NCBI RefSeq assembly: GCF_017255295.1
Contig: NZ_JAFKDE010000007.1
Span: forward strand, 1 to 64,000
DNA length: 64,000 nucleotides
Direction: 5' to 3'
Source: Nitratireductor aquimarinus
GTDB lineage: Bacteria > Pseudomonadota > Alphaproteobacteria > Rhizobiales > Rhizobiaceae
How positions within the stretch are numbered: the stretch's first letter is position 1; the number at the start of each line of letters is the position of its first letter. The translations under genes and the position numbers were made by a program. The notes beneath the pieces are model-generated. The model made no database searches and was not told where the DNA came from. It saw only the letters and a list, made by a program, of their open reading frames with translations. This document shows, in pieces, positions 58,369 to 64,000 of the stretch.

Positions 58369-59085
58369 ATGACACAGGAGCCCCAGCATGGCCTGAAAGG
58401 CCAGGGTCACGCACCACGCCGCAGCCGGCGATCCGGCGCGCGTCGCGTGTTCAGGGTGCTTTTGCTGGTGTGCACCATCGGTGTGTTCGTTTTCATCGCA
58501 GGCTTCGGTTTATTTGCCGACCATATCGGCCATCTCTCCGTCCCCCGCGACATTGACGATGCAGACGGCATCGTCGTCCTCACCGGCGGCCAGTCGCGCA
58601 TCGACGCCGCTGTCGAACTCCTGAAAAACGGCAAGGGAAAACGCCTTCTCATCAGCGGCGTCAACCCGATCGCCCGGGCAGACGATCTGCGGATCGCCAC
58701 CGGCAGCGAGACAGAACTCTTCGAATGCTGCGTCGACATCGACCATGCCGCGCTCGACACGATCGGCAATGCCGAGGAAAGCGCCAAATGGGTGCAGGCC
58801 AACGCCTATGACAGCATCATCCTGGTGACCAACAATTACCACATGCCGCGCAGCCTTCTGGAAATGCGCCGCCTTTTGCCCGATGCGCAGGTGCATCCCT
58901 ATCCCGTGGTCAACACGCCGCTCGACAATGGCGCATGGCTGGCAAAGCCGAACGCGCTGCGCGTGCTCGCCACGGAATACACGAAATATGTCGGCGCACT
59001 GGTGCGCGAGGTCGTCCCCCTTCCCCGCATGACATTCCTGAAAAAGACGGCAGAAACCGCAAAGGCCGATCTGCAGGGAAATTGA
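58369..59085 (+). CDS. YdcF family protein (DUF218, SanA/ElyC-like)
   Basis: A 238-residue single-pass membrane protein. One helix (about 30-52) leads to a cytoplasmic or periplasmic DUF218 domain with IVVLTGGQSRIDAAVELL, and a late LVTNNYHMPRSLLEM. Relatives such as ElyC affect envelope integrity and peptidoglycan precursors. The frame is open upstream to 58321, but ATG 58369 begins the family-like basic N-terminus. It lies in an ftsEX-plsC envelope neighbourhood. Confidence 0.88.
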   Translation: MTQEPQHGLKGQGHAPRRSRRSGARRVFRVLLLVCTIGVFVFIAGFGLFADHIGHLSVPRDIDDADGIVVLTGGQSRIDAAVELLKNGKGKRLLISGVNPIARADDLRIATGSETELFECCVDIDHAALDTIGNAEESAKWVQANAYDSIILVTNNYHMPRSLLEMRRLLPDAQVHPYPVVNTPLDNGAWLAKPNALRVLATEYTKYVGALVREVVPLPRMTFLKKTAETAKADLQGN

Positions 59086-59169
59086 AATCCGGCCGCACTC
59101 CCCGCACCACACTCTGGCCACAGGCGCTTTGCCTCGCTCCCCGGTTGCTGTAAGAGCCTCACAAGAACC

Positions 59170-59271
59170 TAGAGCGTTTCCGCTTTTCGCTGAATCGTGA
59201 AAACGCTCTAATTCATTGTTTTCGTGCAATTCCGGACGGAAAACCGGTTCCCACTTTTCCTGGAATTGCTC
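59170..59271. repeat. RIME1-like intergenic element
   Basis: About 102 bases between ydcF and plsC made of two palindromic units: AGAGCGTTT (59171-59179) with AAACGCTCT (59201-59209), and GCAATTCC (59226-59233) with GGAATTGC (59262-59269). Size and structure match the rhizobial mosaic element RIME1. Both palindromes can form stable hairpins. Confidence 0.8.
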
Positions 59272-59286
59272 AAACGGGCCATATTC

Positions 59287-60078
59287 ATGCTCCTCATCCG
59301 ATCAGCCGCCTTCAATGCCGTCTTCTACCTGAACCTCATCGTGCAGATGCTGTTCTGGACACCCATCTTCTTCCTGCTGCCACGCAAGAAGGCGTGGTTC
59401 GTGCCGAAGTTCTGGGCCGCCTCAAGCCTGTGGCTGCAACAGGCGATGACCGGCGGGCGCTCGGAGATTTCAGGGCTGGAGAACCTCCCGGACGGTCCCT
59501 GCATCATCGCGCCCAAGCATCAGTCCTTCTGGGACACGATTGCCTTTCTGCCGCACATCCCCGATGCGCTCTACATCCTGAAGCGCGAACTGATGTGGAT
59601 CCCCTTCTTCGGCTGGTACGTGGCCAAGATGCGCATGATCCCGATCAATCGCGGCAGCCGCACCAAGGCCCTCAAGCAGGCGGTAAAGCAGGCCCATGAG
59701 CTGATGAAGGAAAATCGCCAGCTCATCATCTATCCCGAAGGCACGCGCCGTCCGCCGGGCGCGGAACCGGCGTATAAATACGGCATTGTCGAGCTCTACG
59801 CGCAGCTTGGCGTTCCGGTGGTGCCGGTTGCGCATGCGGCCGGCCTGTTCTGGCCCCGGCGCAAGTTCCTGCGCCATCCGGGCGTCATTCGCGCGCGCTT
59901 CCTGCCGCCCATCGAACCCGGCCTGTCGCGCGAGGAGTTCCAGAAGCGCCTTGTCGGCGAAACGGAAGCGGCCTGCGATGAAATGCTGGTGGAGGCAGCC
60001 ACATCGGCCAATCCGCCGCCGCTGCCGGAGACAGCCCGCAAACGCCTTCAGGAGCTGGGCGTCACCGCCGCCTCCTGA
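59287..60078 (+). CDS. plsC: 1-acyl-sn-glycerol-3-phosphate acyltransferase
   Basis: Makes phosphatidic acid in phospholipid synthesis. It has 263 residues. The acyltransferase HxxxxD motif is in APKHQSFWDTIAF, the PEG motif in IIYPEGTRRPPG, with a membrane helix near the start. ATG 59287 is used; the frame is open upstream through the RIME1-like element without conservation. Confidence 0.93.
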   Translation: MLLIRSAAFNAVFYLNLIVQMLFWTPIFFLLPRKKAWFVPKFWAASSLWLQQAMTGGRSEISGLENLPDGPCIIAPKHQSFWDTIAFLPHIPDALYILKRELMWIPFFGWYVAKMRMIPINRGSRTKALKQAVKQAHELMKENRQLIIYPEGTRRPPGAEPAYKYGIVELYAQLGVPVVPVAHAAGLFWPRRKFLRHPGVIRARFLPPIEPGLSREEFQKRLVGETEAACDEMLVEAATSANPPPLPETARKRLQELGVTAAS

Positions 60079-60093
60079 AGCCGTGTCCTGCCC

Positions 60094-60630
60094 CTAGATA
60101 GCGCCCTTGCCCGCATTGCCGATGCGGGCAGCCACCGCTTCAAGCCAGTGATCGCGAATGCCCAGCGCCTGCAGGTGCTCGACCGTGTTGCGCACATAGT
60201 CGACATTGGGCCCGGATTGCCCGACGGACGCGCTCACCTGCTGCGCCGCGTGGTCGATGTCCATGCTACCGGCATATTGCCCGTGGGCGCGGTCGACCAC
60301 ATAGGTCAAAGCCTCGACCGCCGAACCATCCTCAAGCCGAATGCCCACCCGGCGCTCCAGATAGACATTGGTGACCAGCTCGCGCTCGCGCAGATAGTCC
60401 ACCACTTCGTGCTGCAATTCTCCCGGCACGCGAAAAGCGAGCCCAAGGCATGAACCGCCACGGTCCAGCCCGAGCACCAGCCCCGGCCGGTCCGGCGTGC
60501 CGCGATGCACATGCGAATGGATGCAGAGCGCCCGGCGATAGCCGTGCAGCCTGGCCTTGCGGGTCTCGGTGTGGGCGAAACCCGGCCGCCACATCAGCGA
60601 TCCGTAGCCAAAGACCCAAAAATCGTCCAT
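60094..60630 (-). CDS. Glutathione-specific gamma-glutamylcyclotransferase, ChaC type
   Basis: A 178-residue ChaC-like enzyme that would cleave glutathione to 5-oxoproline and Cys-Gly. The N-terminal substrate-binding VFGYGSLMWRPGF motif and GLVLGLDRGGSCLGLAFRV are typical. ATG 60630 is chosen for the GGGCAGG upstream; ATG 60675 adds 15 residues. It converges on plsC and diverges from the DUF2125 gene. Confidence 0.92.
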   Translation of the reverse strand: MDDFWVFGYGSLMWRPGFAHTETRKARLHGYRRALCIHSHVHRGTPDRPGLVLGLDRGGSCLGLAFRVPGELQHEVVDYLRERELVTNVYLERRVGIRLEDGSAVEALTYVVDRAHGQYAGSMDIDHAAQQVSASVGQSGPNVDYVRNTVEHLQALGIRDHWLEAVAARIGNAGKGAI

Positions 60631-60705
60631 ATCGCCTGCCCAATGCTTGAAAGGGTGTTGCTGTGTCGTCATCACTGGTGGCGAACGGGTTAACCGGAGG
60701 ACTTC

Positions 60706-61701
60706 ATGCCGTCAAGAAAACGCACCAAACGCAATACCAGCCGCCGCTTCCTGCTGTTCGCGCTGTTCATTGTGCTGGCCATTCTCGTTTACACCGGCGG
60801 CTGGTTCTATGCTGCCGACACGCTGGAGCGCCGCACCATCACGGCCATCGAGGACATCAATCTCGGCCAGCAGAACGTCAATTGCGAGGATCCGACGGCC
60901 CGGGGTTATCCCTTCCGCATCGGCCTGTTCTGCCGCAGCGTTTCCTTCGAAAACGCCGAGACCGGCGTCTCCGTGAATGCCGGCGCGTTCCGTTCCGCAG
61001 CGCAGGTCTATCAGCCGATGCGCACCGTGGGTGAACTGGATTCGCCCGCGAAAATTACCGCCCCCCATTTCCCGCCGGTTGAAGCGAATTGGGACAATAT
61101 GCGCCTCAGTGCGCGTCTCACCACCCGCCTGCCGGAGCGCGTTTCGAGCGAGGCCACCAATGTGGTCCTGACGCTGGACGACGATACACGTCAGCCCATT
61201 GCGCGCGCAGACAGCATTCAGACCCACACGCGCCAGAACGGCGCGAATGTGGATTTCGCCTTCATCGCGCAGAAGCTCTCGCTCGACCCGGCTCTCACCA
61301 GCGGCGCGACCATTCCGGCGCTTGATGGTGAAGTGCTTTTGTCGCTGGATGATGGCGTGGCGCTGTTGGCCAATGCACGAAACGGGCTGCGTGGACGCTC
61401 CGGCAATGTGCAGAACCTGCGCCTCAGCGTGGCCGGCACCGAGGCCGGGCTCAGCCTTCAGGGGCCGATACGTATTGCGGAGAACGGTCTGATTGACGCC
61501 GAGCTGCGCGTCACGGTCAACGAGCCGCAGACCATTGCGCGTCTTGCCGGCGATCTTTTCCCCGCACAGCGCGATCAGATCCAAAGCATCACGTCGGGGC
61601 TTGCCAATCTCGGCAAGGCGCCGACCCTGCCGGTCAATATCCGCCAGGGCCGTGTCTTTGTCGGTTTCATTCCGCTCGGGCGCGTGCCGCCCGTCAGATA
61701 A
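60706..61701 (+). CDS. DUF2125 domain-containing protein
   Basis: A 331-residue protein with one N-terminal membrane helix (about 14-36) and a large periplasmic DUF2125 domain of repeated beta-like segments, including CEDPTARGYPFRIGLFC. The conserved family is restricted mainly to alphaproteobacteria and has no known activity. It starts close to the divergent chaC gene and ends 3 bases from the convergent prephenate dehydrogenase gene. Confidence 0.9.
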   Translation: MPSRKRTKRNTSRRFLLFALFIVLAILVYTGGWFYAADTLERRTITAIEDINLGQQNVNCEDPTARGYPFRIGLFCRSVSFENAETGVSVNAGAFRSAAQVYQPMRTVGELDSPAKITAPHFPPVEANWDNMRLSARLTTRLPERVSSEATNVVLTLDDDTRQPIARADSIQTHTRQNGANVDFAFIAQKLSLDPALTSGATIPALDGEVLLSLDDGVALLANARNGLRGRSGNVQNLRLSVAGTEAGLSLQGPIRIAENGLIDAELRVTVNEPQTIARLAGDLFPAQRDQIQSITSGLANLGKAPTLPVNIRQGRVFVGFIPLGRVPPVR

Positions 61702-61704
61702 GCC

Positions 61705-62640
61705 TTACGGCTTTTCGGGATGGGCCAGCGCGTGACGTCCGAAGTCCGGAACGTCGATGTCCTGGCCCGCCTCGATGATGGAGCGACGGATGGCGCGGGT
61801 GCGCGTGAACATCTCGAACAGCTTGTCGCCATCGCCCCAGCGGATCGCGCGCTGAAGCGCGGAAAGGTCTTCCGAAAAACGCGCCAGCATCTCCAGAATG
61901 GCATCACTGTTGTGCAGGCACACATCACGCCACATGGTCGGGTCTGACGCTGCCAGACGCGTGAAATCGCGGAAACCTGAGGCCGAGTATTTGATGACCT
62001 CGGATTTCGTCACCGCTTCCAGATCGTCCGCCGTACCGACAATGTTGTAAGCGATGATGTGCGGCAGGTGCGAAACGATGGCCAGCACCATGTCGTGGTG
62101 CTCCGGGTCCATGCTGTCGACCATCGCGCCACAGCCTTCCCAGAAGGCTGACAGACGCGCCAGCGCATCCGCATCCGTGTCCGGCAGCGGCGTCAGAATG
62201 CACCAGCGCCCCTCAAACAGATCGGCAAAACCGGCGGCAGGTCCGGAATCCTCCGTACCGGCAATGGGATGGCCGGGAATGAAATGCACAGTGTCCGGCA
62301 GATGCGGCTGCATCTGCGCGACAACAGATGCCTTGGTGGAGCCAACGTCGGTCACGATCGCGCCCGGCTTCAGCGCCGGCGCAATCGCCTGCGCCACCGC
62401 ACCCGAAGCGCCAACGGGCACCGAAATGATCACCAGATCGGCATCGCGCACCGCCGCAGCGGCGTCCTGCTCGTAGACATCGCCCAGTTCCAGCTCGCGG
62501 GCCTTTTCCAGCGTCTGTTCACTGCGCGTCGAGATGGCGACGGTCGACGCCAGACCGGCATGCCTGATGGCGCGTGCAAGCGACGAGCCAATCAGGCCGA
62601 TGCCGATCAGCGCGACCTTGTTAAAAAGAGGGTCAGGCAC
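61705..62640 (-). CDS. Prephenate/arogenate dehydrogenase family protein
   Basis: NAD(P)-dependent dehydrogenase of the tyrosine pathway, 311 residues. The Rossmann motif GIGLIGSSLARAI opens it; FIPGHPIAGTEDSGP contains the catalytic His, and the C-terminal dimerisation domain is helical. Prephenate versus arogenate specificity cannot be read from the sequence. It follows hisC by 3 bases, so the two are one operon; HisC-type enzymes often also transaminate aromatic precursors. Confidence 0.94.
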   Translation of the reverse strand: MPDPLFNKVALIGIGLIGSSLARAIRHAGLASTVAISTRSEQTLEKARELELGDVYEQDAAAAVRDADLVIISVPVGASGAVAQAIAPALKPGAIVTDVGSTKASVVAQMQPHLPDTVHFIPGHPIAGTEDSGPAAGFADLFEGRWCILTPLPDTDADALARLSAFWEGCGAMVDSMDPEHHDMVLAIVSHLPHIIAYNIVGTADDLEAVTKSEVIKYSASGFRDFTRLAASDPTMWRDVCLHNSDAILEMLARFSEDLSALQRAIRWGDGDKLFEMFTRTRAIRRSIIEAGQDIDVPDFGRHALAHPEKP

Positions 62641-62643
62641 GAT

Positions 62644-63744
62644 TCAGCCTTCCATGAATTCCTTGAGAGCGGCGACGACGCCGCGGTTGGCCTCTTCCGG
62701 GCCGACGGTCAGGCGCAGGGCGTTGGGGAAACCATAAGGCACCACACGCCGCAGCACATAACCGCGCGAACCAAGGAAGGCATCGGCCTCCGCAGCCGTC
62801 TTGCCGCCATTCTCCGGGAAGTGGATCAGCAGGAAGTTGCAGACACTGGGCGTCACGCGCAGACCAAGCTTGCCAAGCTCTTCAACCAGCCAGGCGCTCC
62901 AGGTCTCGTTGTGCTCGAGCGCGCGCTGCAGATGCGCCTTGTCGCGGATCGCCGCAGCACCGGCCTCAATGGCCAGCGCATTGACGTTGAAGGGGCCGCG
63001 CACGCGGTTCACCGCGTCCACCACGTGAGCCGGCGCATACATCCAGCCGATGCGCAGCGCCGCCATGCCGTGGATCTTCGAGAAGGTGCGCGTCATGACG
63101 ACATTCTCGCTCGACGACACCAGCTCGATACCGGCTTCATAGTCGTTGCGGCGCACGTATTCCGCATAGGCGGCGTCCAGCACCAGAAGCACATCCTTCG
63201 GCAGGCCGGCCTGCAGGCGGCGCACCTCTTCAACCGGAATATAGGTGCCGGTCGGATTGTTCGGGTTGGCCAGGAAAACGATGCGCGTCTTCGGCGTCAC
63301 CGCCGCAAGGATCGCATCCACGTCGGTGCGCTCATTGTCTTCCTTCACCACCACCGGCTTGCCGCCGGCAGCCAGGATCTGGATGCGGTAAACGAGGAAG
63401 CCATGCTCGGTGAAGATGCCTTCATCGCCGGGCTTGATGTAGGTCTGGGCCAGCAGGCCGAGCAGTTCGTCAGAACCATTGGAGCAGAGAATGTTGGCCG
63501 GGTTCAGGCCATATGTCTCGGCAATCGCCTCGCGCAGCGCCGTCGCCGAACCGTCCGGATAGAGCTCCAGATGTCCCATGGTTTTGGAGATCGCCTCAAC
63601 GGCCGCTGGCGAAGGGCCAAGCGGGGACTCGTTGGAGGAGAGCTTCCACACCTTCATGGCGCCGGGCGCGCTTTCGCGACCGGGTACATAAGCGGCGATA
63701 TCCATGACACCGGGCTTCGGTTCGGGACGGTCGGACGTGCTCAT
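62644..63744 (-). CDS. hisC: Histidinol-phosphate aminotransferase
   Basis: PLP-dependent class II aminotransferase of 366 residues. [24 protein letters not shown] and the PLP lysine in [14 protein letters not shown] are typical. It may act on histidinol phosphate, and possibly prephenate/arogenate given its pairing with the tyrosine-pathway gene. It is divergent from the SAM-II-controlled gene at the right edge. Confidence 0.94.
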   Translation of the reverse strand: MSTSDRPEPKPGVMDIAAYVPGRESAPGAMKVWKLSSNESPLGPSPAAVEAISKTMGHLELYPDGSATALREAIAETYGLNPANILCSNGSDELLGLLAQTYIKPGDEGIFTEHGFLVYRIQILAAGGKPVVVKEDNERTDVDAILAAVTPKTRIVFLANPNNPTGTYIPVEEVRRLQAGLPKDVLLVLDAAYAEYVRRNDYEAGIELVSSSENVVMTRTFSKIHGMAALRIGWMYAPAHVVDAVNRVRGPFNVNALAIEAGAAAIRDKAHLQRALEHNETWSAWLVEELGKLGLRVTPSVCNFLLIHFPENGGKTAAEADAFLGSRGYVLRRVVPYGFPNALRLTVGPEEANRGVVAALKEFMEG

Positions 63745-63869
63745 TGAATGGTCCTGCTCTAGGGAAACGGTTGATGGGAACGCCTGTCTCAGGCGAAAAT
63801 CCGTCAGATGCTTTAGACCATGACGGCGATTGACGCAAAGAAAACGCCACCTTAAATAATGATCTCTAT

Positions 63870-63925
63870 TCGTGGTGATTTGGCCGGTCGGCTTGCAGCC
63901 ACGTAAAACAACTCGCTAAAAGGCC
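63870..63925 (+). promoter_or_regulatory. SAM-II riboswitch aptamer
   Basis: Sequence and layout match the alphaproteobacterial SAM-II (metA-motif) aptamer. P1 is CGTGG (63871-63875) with CCACG (63899-63903); the hairpin loop has GGCC (63882-63885), which can pair with GGCC at 63922-63925 as the pseudoknot, and the conserved CGCTAAAA lies between. It points rightward, so the controlled gene (usually metX/metA in relatives) is outside the window. Confidence 0.9.
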
Positions 63926-63947
63926 GTGCGATGCAAGAATATTGCTG

Positions 63948-63979
63948 AGACCGGCCGCGATTTCGCTGCCGGTCTTTTT
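63948..63979 (+). terminator. Terminator stem of the SAM-II attenuator
   Basis: AGACCGGC (63948-63955) pairs with GCCGGTCT (63968-63975), with GCGA/TCGC able to extend the stem inside, followed by TTTTTG. The left arm GACCGGCC (63949-63956) is the exact complement of the aptamer strand 63882-63889, which suggests an antiterminator. Confidence 0.88.
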
Positions 63980-64000
63980 GTTTGGAGCCCGGTCCTTTTT

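Overview
The window is a GC-rich, densely packed stretch of chromosome from an alphaproteobacterium, most likely a Hyphomicrobiales (Rhizobiales) member near the Phyllobacteriaceae. The basis is family-level and comes from recognition, not database search: lysC-ptsP-prfA-prmC next to DUF4167 and clpB, the PTS-Ntr enzyme PtsP, CpdR, TIGR02302/DUF4175 and DUF2125 proteins, a PduO-type adenosyltransferase beside etfBA, a RIME-like two-palindrome repeat, and a SAM-II riboswitch. No phage, plasmid, IS, CRISPR or defence genes were found. About 60 protein genes and one tRNA are supported. Almost everything is core metabolism, envelope biogenesis or cell-cycle machinery.

Layout, left to right. 0.4-4.0 kb: two convergent cell-wall enzymes (M23 endopeptidase, YkuD L,D-transpeptidase). 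4.1-14 kb: a leftward block with lysC, ptsP, prfA, prmC, DUF4167, clpB and a YjbR protein. 14.2-18.4 kb: ubiG, a leftward comF-grxC-nitrilase-DUF1178 operon, and a divergent methyltransferase. 18.4-22.7 kb: an orphan Flp pilin with a small membrane protein, an argJ-GNAT-mutT operon, and a parvulin. 22.8-28.5 kb: secA, then a flippase/acyltransferase pair whose second gene starts at a TTG overlapping the previous stop. 28.6-36.4 kb: fadE facing a leftward hbd, etfA, etfB, rhomboid, adenosyltransferase, HIG1 and SDR series (fatty-acid oxidation and electron transfer).

36.5-44.2 kb: YihY, DMT exporter, a small membrane protein, GluQRS, AlkA, HNH nuclease, DsbB, YqaA, tRNA-Leu(CAA) and an acyl-CoA synthetase. 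44.2-47.8 kb: a c-di-GMP turnover protein (PAS-GGDEF-EAL) with a small exported molybdopterin-fold protein, then a QueD-like protein lacking key catalytic residues. 47.8-54.3 kb: divergent tlpA and argH, lptM, lysA and a large DUF4175 protein. 54.4-60.1 kb: cupin, cpdR, hpt, an unknown membrane protein, ftsE-ftsX, YdcF and PlsC. 60.1-64 kb: ChaC, DUF2125, and hisC with prephenate dehydrogenase. The right edge holds a SAM-II riboswitch with its own terminator, pointing at a gene outside the window (probably metX/metA).

The most interesting signals are small and mostly non-coding. They are the SAM-II attenuator, whose aptamer strand is an exact complement of the terminator arm; the QueD-like protein; two perfect inverted repeats upstream of clpB; a recurring GTCAGG...CCTGAC hairpin at gene ends; and dispersed repeats that abut or supply stop codons. 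I see no clear, wholly undescribed multi-gene system here.
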